Below are positions 1 to 7,477 of a DNA stretch of 17,036 bases, in pieces. This DNA comes from Actinomycetota bacterium (GTDB taxonomy: Bacteria > Actinomycetota > Nitriliruptoria > Nitriliruptorales > JAHWKO01). Both the position numbers and the translations under genes were made by a program. Location of the stretch: contig JAHWKO010000050.1 of the NCBI GenBank assembly GCA_019347855.1, positions 1 through 17,036 on the forward strand, written 5' to 3'. Each line of letters starts with the position of its first letter. The stretch's first letter is position 1. Under the pieces are notes generated by a model. It saw only the letters and a program-made list of their open reading frames with translations, ran no database searches and had not been told where the DNA came from.

Positions 1-177
1 CGCACGATCCTCTACTGCGCATCCGGAGGGCGTTCCGCTCTCGCTGCCGCGATGCTCCGCCAGATGGGCTACCGCGACGTGGCCCACCTCGACGGAGGGC
101 TCACGGCCTGGGAGGCAGACGGGCGCGCAGTGGAACGGCCCCCGTCCCGCAACGGGCCGACGCACAGCAACCAATGA
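1..177 (+). CDS. Rhodanese-domain protein, C-terminal fragment (5' end outside window)
   Basis: The frame is open from base 1 to a TGA at 175-177 and encodes the last 58 residues of a protein whose start lies left of the window. The visible residues carry a rhodanese active-site loop, CASGGRS with the catalytic Cys at visible residue 6. It is followed by a helix ([12 protein letters not shown]) and the typical ending [11 protein letters not shown], so this is the C-terminal half of a single-domain sulfurtransferase. Such proteins move sulfane sulfur from a donor such as thiosulfate or a persulfide to a thiol acceptor through a Cys persulfide. It converges on the uvrB stump, whose open frame overlaps its last 77 bases on the opposite strand. 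The substrate cannot be told from this fragment. Confidence 0.85.
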   Translation, partial: RTILYCASGGRSALAAAMLRQMGYRDVAHLDGGLTAWEADGRAVERPPSRNGPTHSNQ

Positions 178-388
178 CTTGGAAGGAGGTCAGTTCGATG
201 CACACACCAAGGAAGAGATGGATCGTGTACTCGATCACCTTGGCGGCGGTGAAGGTCTTCCCGGTCCCGGTCGCGCCGAGCAGCGTGACCGCCTTCTCGC
301 CAGCGCTGAGCGCCTCGACGATCTGCTCGATCGCCTGAGGCTGGTCCCCGGACGGGGCGAAATCGCTGACGACCTGGAAGTCGGGCAC
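101..388 (-). pseudogene. uvrB: Truncated uvrB: only the UvrB N-terminus remains
   Basis: The GTG at 388-386 opens a 95-codon frame. Residues 4-53 match the start of UvrB, the DNA-damage-recognition helicase subunit of the UvrABC nucleotide excision repair nuclease. Residues 12-18 are PSGDQPQ, and 38-45 are the Walker A motif GATGTGKT. Homology stops after KVIE (about base 230). Intact UvrB would continue with a QRPTLV...NKTLAAQL-type segment, and the remaining 600 or so residues are missing here. The rest of the frame (229 to 101) is unrelated and runs antisense into the rhodanese gene. Its place downstream of coaE on the same strand fits the usual actinobacterial polA-rpsA-coaE-uvrB order, so this is the resident uvrB cut off. 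It cannot make a working UvrB. A rearrangement or an assembly join near 229 explains it equally well. Confidence 0.8.
178..229 (+). other. Junction segment with orphan ribosome-binding site and gene start
   Basis: Between the rhodanese stop (177) and the uvrB break (about 229-232) there is a near-perfect Shine-Dalgarno AAGGAGGT (about 183-190). Eight bases downstream is an ATG at 198. That frame reads [11 protein letters not shown] before crossing into sequence antisense to uvrB, and it ends at a TGA at 336-338. The basic start followed by hydrophobic residues resembles the N-terminus of a membrane protein. I read this as the beginning of the gene that followed rhodanese before the join. The 46-codon frame as it stands is unlikely to be a functional gene. 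Confidence 0.3.
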
Positions 389-481
389 GGCGTTCCTGTA
401 CGTGCTCGGTGAGCGGGTGGACGACCCGGAACGAGGGTAACGCTGAGGTGCGACGCAGCCTTCCCGGCTAACGCGCGAGGC

Positions 482-2101
482 TCACTCCGGGATCGTCCCG
501 TAGTCGAACCAGTAGGTCTCGAGCACCGACTCGATCTCGGGCGGCGCGATGGCACGCACGTCATCGAGCTCCACGAACCCGAACCGGTGCTGGTCCACGA
601 TGTCGGACAGGGTCCCGAGCACGCGGTCACGACCTGCGGCCCGTTCGGCGGCGATCCAGCCGAGGGAGGCCCGTCCGTACCAGAGGGCCGATCGGGCCTC
701 TGGGCCGAGGTCGAACGCGGGGTCGGCAGGCGGTTCTTGGAGACGGTCGATCGGTCGCATGACCTCCAGGTAGTAGTCGCGTAGCCCCCGAGCGAAACGG
801 TCGGCCAGCGCCTGCCCCTCGTGGCGGGCCAACTCGACGTACGCGAGGTACTGGGCGGCCGATTCGTGGATCAGGGCCGCCGCATCGGTATCCGTGGAGA
901 CGAGCGCCCCGAACCACTGGTGGGCCAGCTCGTGCGCCACCAGCTGTCTGGCCAGAGGGTCCTGCGGGGCGCCGTAGACCTCCTCCTCGAGGAACACCAG
1001 GCCGGGGGTCGACAGCCCGATGATGTCGAGGTCCGAGATCGATGCCGGGACGAGGTCCACCTCGGCCCACGGCAGGGCGCCGAGGTCCCCGGACAAGCCG
1101 TCGTAGCTGGCCGCGGCGACCTCGGCGAGCTCGTCCAGGCTGGCGGCCCCCGGCGGTCCAGCGAGCCGCAGCTCGACCCCTCCGCTGGACCGGGAGACGC
1201 TCGGCAGCTCGTCCGTGGCGATCGCGGAGAGGTCGGTGAGGGCGTCCGCCACCACCCAGGTGCATCCAGCGGCCTCCTCGCCGTCGACGCACGGACGGTC
1301 GGTGCCACTGCTCGCGAGGCGGGGCGCTCCGCGGATCGTCGCCGACCACCGTGATGGCGGGGATCGCCCTGCCCGGCCCGGTGTCGGCGTGTGACCTCCC
1401 TGGTCCCCCAGCACGAGGGTCGGCAACCACCCCAGGAGCAGCAAGCTGTCGCCGCTCCGGGACAGGAACGCCGGGAACGGATCCGAGGCCGTCTCGGGGA
1501 GCTCGAGCTCCGACACCTCGGGGACCGTGTAGCTCCCCTGGATGCGCAAGCGGACGACCTCGCCCGGCTGGATGGGTGGGTCGAGCTGGGCGAGCATCAG
1601 CCCGAGGGCGTACCGGTGACCGACGTGCACCTCGGCGCCGTCCCGGGTGACCGTCAGCTCCGGCTCAGCCTCCGGGACGCCCGCGGCATGCCGGAGGGCT
1701 GCGAGGTACAGCGGTACCGCGCTGAGCTCGACGCGGGGACGGAACGCGAGGACGAGATCGAAGCGCACCTCCGCCCGTTCGCGATCGAGCGTCGCGTCCA
1801 CGACGTAGATCGGGCGGCCCTGCGTGGGGATATCGTTGTCGTCCAGCGGTGTCGGTGAGGGTGTGGGGCCCGCTTCGTCGGCGAGCTCGAGCAGCCGCTC
1901 GGCTGGGATGGCGGCCGCTACGGCCGGGTCCCGCAGCGCGTCGTCCTCGGCCGTCGTCGGAGACGGGCTGGGGGTCGAGGTCGGCCCAGCCGACGGGGGT
2001 CGGGTCGTCCCCACCGGGTCGGAGACGAGGACGGCGAGCACGCCCGAGACCAGGATGACCGCGGCGAGGATCCCGACGGCCCACGTGCCCCGGTTCCCCA
2101 C
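482..2101 (-). CDS. Membrane-anchored M1-like metallopeptidase, diverged copy
   Basis: This 539-residue protein starts at a GTG (2101-2099) one base after the stop of the upstream paralogue, which indicates translational coupling. The frame is also open upstream, but that part lies inside the paralogue. One TM helix (about 8-26) is followed by a Pro/Ser/Thr-rich linker to about residue 85, then a beta-rich N-domain and a gluzincin catalytic domain. HELAHQWFG (zinc ligands H390 and H394, catalytic E391) is followed 18 residues later by E413 in HESAAQY, the M1 HEXXH-x18-E signature. Y475 in LWYGRA fits the catalytic Tyr. The stretch that should hold the GAMEN-like substrate-binding motif reads GLSTPG (362-367), where the paralogue has GMEFPG, so the amino-terminus-binding Glu is absent. 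It is probably extracytoplasmic, with one predicted TM anchor. The substrate is unknown, and aminopeptidase activity is doubtful. Confidence 0.82.
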   Translation of the reverse strand: MGNRGTWAVGILAAVILVSGVLAVLVSDPVGTTRPPSAGPTSTPSPSPTTAEDDALRDPAVAAAIPAERLLELADEAGPTPSPTPLDDNDIPTQGRPIYVVDATLDRERAEVRFDLVLAFRPRVELSAVPLYLAALRHAAGVPEAEPELTVTRDGAEVHVGHRYALGLMLAQLDPPIQPGEVVRLRIQGSYTVPEVSELELPETASDPFPAFLSRSGDSLLLLGWLPTLVLGDQGGHTPTPGRAGRSPPSRWSATIRGAPRLASSGTDRPCVDGEEAAGCTWVVADALTDLSAIATDELPSVSRSSGGVELRLAGPPGAASLDELAEVAAASYDGLSGDLGALPWAEVDLVPASISDLDIIGLSTPGLVFLEEEVYGAPQDPLARQLVAHELAHQWFGALVSTDTDAAALIHESAAQYLAYVELARHEGQALADRFARGLRDYYLEVMRPIDRLQEPPADPAFDLGPEARSALWYGRASLGWIAAERAAGRDRVLGTLSDIVDQHRFGFVELDDVRAIAPPEIESVLETYWFDYGTIPE

Positions 2102-2102
2102 C

Positions 2103-3779
2103 TCAGCGCGCGTCGACGGGTGCTGGATCGAACCAGAACCGGTCGAGGACCTCGGCGATCTCCGGACGCTGCTCGCGCGCGTACGCGAGGAGCTCGTCAT
2201 CGCTCAACGCGTCCAGCGCCCACCGGTCGACGACGGAACGGAGGAACGCCACGACGGCGTCACGACCGATGCGCTCCTCCGCCACGATCCACGCGAGCGG
2301 GGCGCGCGCGTAGACCATCGCGCCGTAGGCGTCCATCCCCCCGAACCCGGACAGCGGTTGCGCGGGCGCTCGATCCTCGACCCCGTTGTCCCGCGCCCGC
2401 AGGTACCTGCCAGCGAACGACGAGTCCGCGAGCTGCTGTGCGGCTGCCTCCCCGTAGAGATCCGCGAACGCGAGGTACGAGAGGTACTGCGCCAGCGACT
2501 CGTCCACGACCGGGTCCGTCAACGACCCGTTGCCCACGAGGGCGTGGAACCACTGGTGAGCGACCTCGTGCGTGACCACGAACGCGCCGAACCCCCCGGT
2601 CATCGAGTCGTAGATGTTGGGTTCATCGTCGATCAGCAGCAGACCCGGGAACTCCATCCCCGCCGCCCCCGCACCCAGGGGAGCCGCCACGACGTCGAGC
2701 TCACGCCACGCGAGCGACCCGAACCGCTGGAGGAAGCTCCGGAACGACCCGGCGGACACGTCCAGTGCAGCCTGCAAGCGTGCCTCGAGCGCTGGCGTCG
2801 ACACGGCGTTGATCTGGAACGGACCGATCGAGGTGGAACGCTCGGACAGGGCGTCGTACGCGACCATCGACACGTCGCGCAGTGCGATCCCGCGGGCCCA
2901 AACGCACCCCGAGCCAGTCGACACCTCCGCGGGGCACGGATCCTCGGACCCGCCGGTGACCAGCTCCGCGCCGGTCTCGACGATCACCGACCACACCGCC
3001 GGAGGGAACGCCCCGACGTCGCCCCACGGGATCATCTCCCCCTCGTCGAAGGTGAGGAGCGGGAGCCAGTGCCCCAGGACGCTCGCATCCGGGTTCCACG
3101 CCAGCAGCCCGAACCCCGCCGGTCCGCCGTCGTCGACCACCTGGCTCCGGTCGGTGAGGGCGTAGTTCAGCTGGATGCGGACCGAAGCCGCCTCGCCCGC
3201 CTGCAACGGCGGATCGAGCGGGACGAGCAGACGGGCACCGCCTCGGTCCACCTCCGAAGACACGGTCTCACCACCGCGTCGGACGGTCACGTCCGGGGAG
3301 TCCGCAAGGGACTCGGCGGCGGGGAGCAGTCGGAGGACGAGCTGGTCGAGGTCCCGATCGGCTCGGAACGCGATCGTCACGTCCGCTCGGACCTGACGAC
3401 GGTCCTCACCGAGGCTCCCCCGGGCGATGTACACGGGACGTTCCTCGACCTGCCAGTCCTCGTGGCCGAGGTCCGCCCAGGGGCCCCGGGCGGTCTCCTG
3501 TCCGGCTCGCATGAGGTCCGCAGGCTCCATCGACTCGGCCGCGGCAGGATCCACCGGCAGCGCGACGTCCGGCGATGTCGGCTCGCTGGCAGACGGCGGC
3601 GGTGAGGGATCCTCCGGCGTGGTGGGTGTCGGCGCGGGGGAGGTGACCGTGGCCGTCGGGGTGCGCTCGGGCTCCTGCCTGACCCTCGAGATCCCGACCG
3701 CGGTCGCGAGCAGCAGCACGGACGCCAGGGCCGCCGCGAGGTAGCGGAGCCGTCGGTCGTCCGTGCTCCGGTCCGTCAA
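2103..3779 (-). CDS. Membrane-anchored M1-like metallopeptidase (aminopeptidase family)
   Basis: This 558-residue protein starts at a TTG (3779-3777) that overlaps the TGA of the HAD gene (TTGA); no better start precedes the membrane helix. The order is a short basic N-terminus, a TM helix (about 13-30), a Pro/Thr/Ser-rich linker (35-80), a beta-rich N-domain and a gluzincin domain. Zinc ligands H404 and H408 with catalytic E405 lie in HEVAHQWFH. The third ligand, E427, follows 18 residues after the HEXXH, as in family M1. GMEFPG (374-379) stands in the GAMEN position, and Y490 in MVYARA fits the catalytic Tyr. All expected catalytic residues are present. M1 enzymes use zinc to remove N-terminal residues from peptides. 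This protein lacks the long C-terminal domain of PepN-type enzymes. It is a paralogue of the next gene downstream, sharing order and length throughout. Confidence 0.85.
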   Translation of the reverse strand: MTDRSTDDRRLRYLAAALASVLLLATAVGISRVRQEPERTPTATVTSPAPTPTTPEDPSPPPSASEPTSPDVALPVDPAAAESMEPADLMRAGQETARGPWADLGHEDWQVEERPVYIARGSLGEDRRQVRADVTIAFRADRDLDQLVLRLLPAAESLADSPDVTVRRGGETVSSEVDRGGARLLVPLDPPLQAGEAASVRIQLNYALTDRSQVVDDGGPAGFGLLAWNPDASVLGHWLPLLTFDEGEMIPWGDVGAFPPAVWSVIVETGAELVTGGSEDPCPAEVSTGSGCVWARGIALRDVSMVAYDALSERSTSIGPFQINAVSTPALEARLQAALDVSAGSFRSFLQRFGSLAWRELDVVAAPLGAGAAGMEFPGLLLIDDEPNIYDSMTGGFGAFVVTHEVAHQWFHALVGNGSLTDPVVDESLAQYLSYLAFADLYGEAAAQQLADSSFAGRYLRARDNGVEDRAPAQPLSGFGGMDAYGAMVYARAPLAWIVAEERIGRDAVVAFLRSVVDRWALDALSDDELLAYAREQRPEIAEVLDRFWFDPAPVDAR

Positions 3780-4537
3780 CGGACGTGGACCGCCTCTTGC
3801 GGCTCCGGGAGGCCGAGGACCTCGGGGAGCTCAGCGAGCGTCCTGACCCGCGGACCGTCGTGGTCCGGGTGCCGGTCGTACCGATCCATCAGGACGGCAT
3901 GCAGCCCGAGTTCTCGGGCGGGGGCGACGTCCTGCAGGAGGTCGTCGCCGACGTGCGCGACGAGTGGCCCAGGTTCCTCATCGAGCTCCCGCAGCACCGC
4001 CTCGAAGATCGCGGGCTCCGGCTTGACGGCGCCGAGCTCACCGGAGATCGCGACCGCATCGAAGCGGGCCACGAGGTCGTGGTGCTCGAGCAGCTGCCTG
4101 AGCGCCGGTCCCCAGTTCGAGCACACGGCGAGCTTCACGCCGCGGTCCCGGAGATCGTCGATCGCGTCGAGGGCGTCCGGGTAGGGAGCGAACGACGTGG
4201 GTCGCTGGAAGTGCTCGTAGACCGCTGTGGCCACCTTCGGTCGGTCCACCTCAACCTCGAGGAGCTCGAGGAGACGCACGTACAACCCGGTCCAGAAGTC
4301 CCTCTCAGCGTCGGGGTCCCCACTGTGCGGGGACGGCCGGCCCGTCTCGTCCCAGCCGTCGCTGTGTTGGCGCCACACGTCCCCGAAGCCGGCGAAGCCG
4401 CCCGACTCTGCGCCCGGTGCCCGGTCACGGATGTCCAGGCCGGCCCCGGCACACCCCTCCACGAACACGTCGATGTAGGAGGGCTCGGCGCGCAGCACCG
4501 TCATCCCCATGTCCAGCACGACCGCACGGACCGTCAC
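3776..4537 (-). CDS. HAD-superfamily hydrolase-like protein, atypical motif I
   Basis: The 253-residue protein starts at a GTG (4537-4535) overlapping the coaE stop by four bases (GTGA). The HAD motifs are in order. Motif I is LDMGMTVL with nucleophile D9. Motif II is CSNWG with S140. Motif III is K172 in GAVKPEPAIF. Motif IV is HVGDDLLQDV with D198 and D199. An alpha-helical cap lies between residues 20 and 110, as in the subfamily I proteins close to HDHD3/REG-2. Most HAD phosphatases have DxDxT in motif I. Here the second Asp, the general acid/base, is replaced by Gly11, as in some HDHD3-like proteins, so ordinary phosphomonoesterase chemistry may be weak or absent. The substrate cannot be assigned. 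It sits in the rpsA-coaE unit and is coupled at both ends. Confidence 0.85.
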   Translation of the reverse strand: MTVRAVVLDMGMTVLRAEPSYIDVFVEGCAGAGLDIRDRAPGAESGGFAGFGDVWRQHSDGWDETGRPSPHSGDPDAERDFWTGLYVRLLELLEVEVDRPKVATAVYEHFQRPTSFAPYPDALDAIDDLRDRGVKLAVCSNWGPALRQLLEHHDLVARFDAVAISGELGAVKPEPAIFEAVLRELDEEPGPLVAHVGDDLLQDVAPARELGLHAVLMDRYDRHPDHDGPRVRTLAELPEVLGLPEPQEAVHVR

Positions 4538-5166
4538 GATCGCCCGCCCGCCGCCGTCTGCGCAGCATCCCGTAGCTCGGCGTACACCTCGTCCACCTGT
4601 CTCTCGAGTTCGTCCATCGTCCCGGCGTTGCCGATCACGTGGGTCGCGACCGCGAGCCGTTCCTCGTCGCTGGCCTGCGAGGAGATCCGTGCGCGCACGT
4701 CGCCCGGGTCCATCCCCCGGTCCTCCACCAGGCGCCGCACGCGCACTTCCTCGGGAGCGGTCACCACGAGGACGGCCTCGTACCCGTGGTCGCCGCCCCC
4801 CTCCACCAGGAGGGGAACGTCCAGCACCACGATGCGGTTCCGCTCCCGCTCGTCGGCCGCGATCTCGCCGAGGCGCTCCGCGATCCGCTGACGCACGCGC
4901 GGGTGGATGATCGCGTTGAGGTCCTCGCGCGCCTGGTCGTCGGAGAAGGCGATCTCGGCCACCGCCGCTCGGTCCATCCGCCCTTCGGGATCCAGGATGT
5001 CCTCCCCGAACCGCTCGACGACGGCGGCCAGTCCCTCCGTCCCGGGCTCGACGACCTCGCGTGCGATCCGGTCGGCATCGATCACCACGGCGCCTCGCTC
5101 ATCGAGCAGGCGCGCGACGGTGCTCTTGCCGCTGCCGATCCCGCCGGTCAGTCCGACCAGGTACAC
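4534..5166 (-). CDS. coaE: Dephospho-CoA kinase
   Basis: CoaE phosphorylates the ribose 3'-hydroxyl of dephospho-CoA with ATP, the last step of coenzyme A synthesis, in the cytosol. I chose the GTG at 5166-5164, which gives 210 residues and places YLVGLTGG directly at the N-terminus, as is normal in the family. The frame is open further upstream, but that part is inside rpsA. The P-loop GGIGSGKS spans residues 8-15, the substrate-site IDADRIARE 29-37, the conserved HPR 88-90 and LDVPLLVE 115-122, and RISSQ 160-164 lies in the lid/C-terminal part. The length matches free-standing bacterial CoaE; the C-terminal GrpB-like (UPF0157) domain known from mycobacterial CoaE is absent. The start lies seven bases after the rpsA stop, and the stop overlaps the HAD start, so it is probably co-transcribed with both. 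Confidence 0.95.
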   Translation of the reverse strand: MYLVGLTGGIGSGKSTVARLLDERGAVVIDADRIAREVVEPGTEGLAAVVERFGEDILDPEGRMDRAAVAEIAFSDDQAREDLNAIIHPRVRQRIAERLGEIAADERERNRIVVLDVPLLVEGGGDHGYEAVLVVTAPEEVRVRRLVEDRGMDPGDVRARISSQASDEERLAVATHVIGNAGTMDELERQVDEVYAELRDAAQTAAGGRS

Positions 5167-5173
5167 GGGCAGA

Positions 5174-7201
5174 TCAGGCCTGCGACTCGGCCTGCTCCTC
5201 CTCGGACAGCTCCGGCTGCTCCTCGGTGGTCGGCGTCTCGGACTCCTCGTCGGCCTCCGCGATCGCCTTCGCCGGTGCTTCGGGGGACCCGTCGGAGGGT
5301 GGCTCCTCGTCGGCGGTGTCGGGCACCTCGGCGTCGATCTCGTCGACGTCCGCACCCTTCACGTCACCCTCGGCGTCGGTGACCTCCTCGGCCTCGGACG
5401 CCTCGGCCTGACCGGCGAGGTCACCCTCGAGCGCCGGCTCACCGGCGTCCGCGTCGGGCGCCTCACCGGGCTCGACATCGGGGGTCTCGTCGTCCGAGAC
5501 CTCCGCGGCAGCGTCGGCGTCCTCGGCGACGTCCGCGTCCTCGGCCACGTCCTCAGCGACGTCCTCCGTCGCGTCGGCGCTCTCGGGGGCCTCCTCGTCG
5601 GCGTCCTCGGTGTCTGCGGCCTGTTCCCCAGCAGGTTCCGTCCCAGGTTCCTCGGCTGCACCTTCCTCGACGTCGGCCTCCGGCTCGACCTCGCCCTCCT
5701 GGGCCTGCTCTTCGGTGGTCTGGAAGCCGGCCTGCCGCAGCTGGTCGCCGAGCGCCGACGAGCTCCCTTCCTCGGGCTCCGGTCCTGCACCGCTCTCGGC
5801 ACGCGGGCCGCTCGAGACGTAGGCGGTCTCGGCGAGGGCCATCTGCTCGGGGGTGAGCTGTCCCTGCTGTGCGGGGCCAGTCGCTTCGGGACCGGTGGCA
5901 CCGGCCGGACCGGCGACCTGCTTCAGCGAGAGGCTGATGCGTCGACGGACGGTATCGATGTCGATGACCTTGACCTGGATCTTGTCGCCGACGTTCACGA
6001 CAGCCTCGGGAGCCTCCACGTGGTGCTCGGCGAGCTCCGATATGTGCACCAGACCTTCGATGCCCTCGGCGACCTGCACGAACGCCCCGAACGGAACGAG
6101 CTTGGTGACCTCGCCGTCGATGACGTCGCCCACCTGGTTCTCGCGGGCGAACTTCGTCCAAGGGTCCTCCTGCGTGGCCTTGAGCGACAGCGACACCCGC
6201 TCACGCTCGAGGTCGACGTCGAGCACCTCGACGGTCACCTCGTCGCCGACGTCCACGACCTCGGAGGGGTGGTCGATGTGCTGCCAGGCGAGCTCGGAGA
6301 CGTGCACCAGCCCGTCGACACCGCCCAGGTCCACGAAGGCACCGAAGTTGACGATCGAGCTGACGACACCCTTGCGGATCTCGCCCTTCTGGAGGCTGGA
6401 GAGGAACTCCTGACGGAACTCGCTCTGGGTCTCCTCGAGGAACTTGCGGCGCGACAGGACCACGTTGTTGCGGTTCTTGTCGAGCTCGATGATCTTGCAC
6501 TCGAGCTCGGTGCCCACGTACGGGTTGAGGTCACGGACACGACGCATCTCGACCAGCGAGGCGGGCAGGAACCCCCGCAGTCCGATATCCAGGATCAGAC
6601 CGCCCTTGACGACCTCGATGACCGTGCCCTTGACGGTCTTGTCCTCGCTGAAGATGCGCTCGATCGTGCCCCAGGCGCGCTCGTACTGGGCGCGCTTCTT
6701 GGACAGGAGAAGGCGGCCGTGCTCGTCCTCCTTCTGGAGGACCAGCGCCTCGATCACGTCCCCGATCTGCACGACCTCGCGCGGGTCAACGTCCTGCTTG
6801 ATCGACAGTTCGCGCGCGGGGATGACGCCCTCGGACTTGTACCCGATGTCCAGCAGTGCCTCGTCCGGGTCCACCTTGACGATGACGCCCTCGACGATGT
6901 CGCCCTCGTCCAACGCCTTGAGGGTGGACTCGAGAGCCTCCTCGAACGACGCGTCGTCCTCGTACTCGTTCTCGACGATCGGCTCACCGGTGGAGGTGAG
7001 GGAACCGCCGGGCTCCTTCATCACGACGACGGGCTCATCCGTGTCGCCGGGGACGACGGAGCTGTCCTGGCCCTGCGGTGCGTCGTTGGTCTGAGACGTG
7101 GCCTGTTCCTCGGTCGAGGTCGTCTCCTCGGAGGTGGTGGGGTCGTCACCGGCGTCGTCGGTTGCGGCGCCGGGGGTCGGGGTCGTCGGGTTCTGGTCCA
7201 T
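5174..7201 (-). CDS. rpsA: 30S ribosomal protein S1 with long acidic C-terminal tail
   Basis: S1 binds single-stranded mRNA on the 30S subunit and helps load structured or weak-SD messages. The 675-residue product starts at an ATG (7201-7199) with AGGAG 13 bases upstream. Four S1 OB-fold repeats lie at about 99-170, 187-251, 272-341 and 357-427. The last two carry NFGAFVDL...GLVHVSELA and PFGAFVQV...GLVHISELA. Two regions are unusual. An N-terminal extension of about 75 Thr/Asp/Glu-rich residues precedes VENEYEDDASFEEAL, where actinobacterial S1 normally begins. A 248-residue C-terminal tail follows, whose last 179 residues hold about 73 Asp/Glu, two Lys and no Arg. An internal ATG at codon 61 has no visible SD, so the long form is preferred. 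It probably heads the unit rpsA-coaE-HAD-M1-M1. Confidence 0.95.
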   Translation of the reverse strand: MDQNPTTPTPGAATDDAGDDPTTSEETTSTEEQATSQTNDAPQGQDSSVVPGDTDEPVVVMKEPGGSLTSTGEPIVENEYEDDASFEEALESTLKALDEGDIVEGVIVKVDPDEALLDIGYKSEGVIPARELSIKQDVDPREVVQIGDVIEALVLQKEDEHGRLLLSKKRAQYERAWGTIERIFSEDKTVKGTVIEVVKGGLILDIGLRGFLPASLVEMRRVRDLNPYVGTELECKIIELDKNRNNVVLSRRKFLEETQSEFRQEFLSSLQKGEIRKGVVSSIVNFGAFVDLGGVDGLVHVSELAWQHIDHPSEVVDVGDEVTVEVLDVDLERERVSLSLKATQEDPWTKFARENQVGDVIDGEVTKLVPFGAFVQVAEGIEGLVHISELAEHHVEAPEAVVNVGDKIQVKVIDIDTVRRRISLSLKQVAGPAGATGPEATGPAQQGQLTPEQMALAETAYVSSGPRAESGAGPEPEEGSSSALGDQLRQAGFQTTEEQAQEGEVEPEADVEEGAAEEPGTEPAGEQAADTEDADEEAPESADATEDVAEDVAEDADVAEDADAAAEVSDDETPDVEPGEAPDADAGEPALEGDLAGQAEASEAEEVTDAEGDVKGADVDEIDAEVPDTADEEPPSDGSPEAPAKAIAEADEESETPTTEEQPELSEEEQAESQA
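5510..5563 (-). repeat. In-frame imperfect tandem repeat in the rpsA acidic tail
   Basis: Residues 547-564 of S1 read DVAEDVAEDADVAEDADA, three VAED units with DAD spacers, encoded by near-identical GACGT(C/G)GC(C/T)GAGGAC blocks. Such short in-frame repeats can expand or contract by slippage and could make tail length vary between strains. It is a low-complexity coding repeat and not a mobile element. Confidence 0.55.
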
Positions 7202-7477
7202 GATGGGGTCGAGGTCTCCTGGGTTGTCCGTTGTGTGTGCCGCTCAGAGCGCGGCGGTCGAACGACGCGCGATGGGCGTCCCGGCCAGGGTAAGGGGTCC
7301 GGGCAGGGGTGGCATGGCACCGTCGAACCCCGGCCCGCGGGGCCGGAGGACCACGAGGGTCGCATCCGTCTGCCGCCCTGTCAACGCGACGATCCGCCCG
7401 CATGTCGGCATGCGTCAGGGGTCATCGCGCGACGTACGCTCGCGCAACCTGCCCACCGCGTGCACGCCGGAGTCCCC
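7202..7477. promoter_or_regulatory. Divergent spacer between rpsA and a small plus-strand gene, with candidate rpsA promoter
   Basis: No convincing gene lies in these 276 bases. On the minus strand ATGCCA (7315-7310) and TACCCT (7292-7287) are separated by exactly 17 bases and match the -35 (4 of 6) and the TAnnnT core of a housekeeping promoter. This would give an rpsA leader of about 80 nt. A GC-only inverted repeat (CCGGCCC-GCG-GGGCCGG, 7330-7346) lies further upstream and could be an operator or chance in such GC-rich DNA. On the plus strand TACGCT (7435-7440) lies 37 bases before the GTG of the small gene and may be its -10, though its -35 is poor. The promoters are inferred from spacing and consensus only. 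Confidence 0.4.

Noticed and set aside
174..338. A plus-strand open frame starting at ATG 174 or 198 after rhodanese as an intact small gene
   Set aside because: Past about base 229 it is antisense to uvrB coding sequence, so only its first codons could be genuine; it is recorded as a junction segment.
1290..1430. Possible frameshift in the downstream M1 gene, where the protein becomes Pro/Arg/Ser-rich (TPTPGRAGRSPPSRW)
   Set aside because: Alignment with the paralogue resumes in the same frame on both sides (SRWSATIRGAPRLASSG with AVWSVIVETGAELVTGG, then the Cys-flanked loop), so no shift is needed.
1824..3605. A 593-codon plus-strand open frame opposite the M1 genes
   Set aside because: Its Arg/Glu/Val-rich composition is typical of antisense in GC-rich DNA, and the opposite strand encodes proteins with complete catalytic motifs.
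7330..7346. A GC-only hairpin CCGGCCC-GCG-GGGCCGG as a terminator or riboswitch
   Set aside because: No T-run, a loop of only three bases and a location upstream of both divergent genes. It is mentioned within the spacer only.
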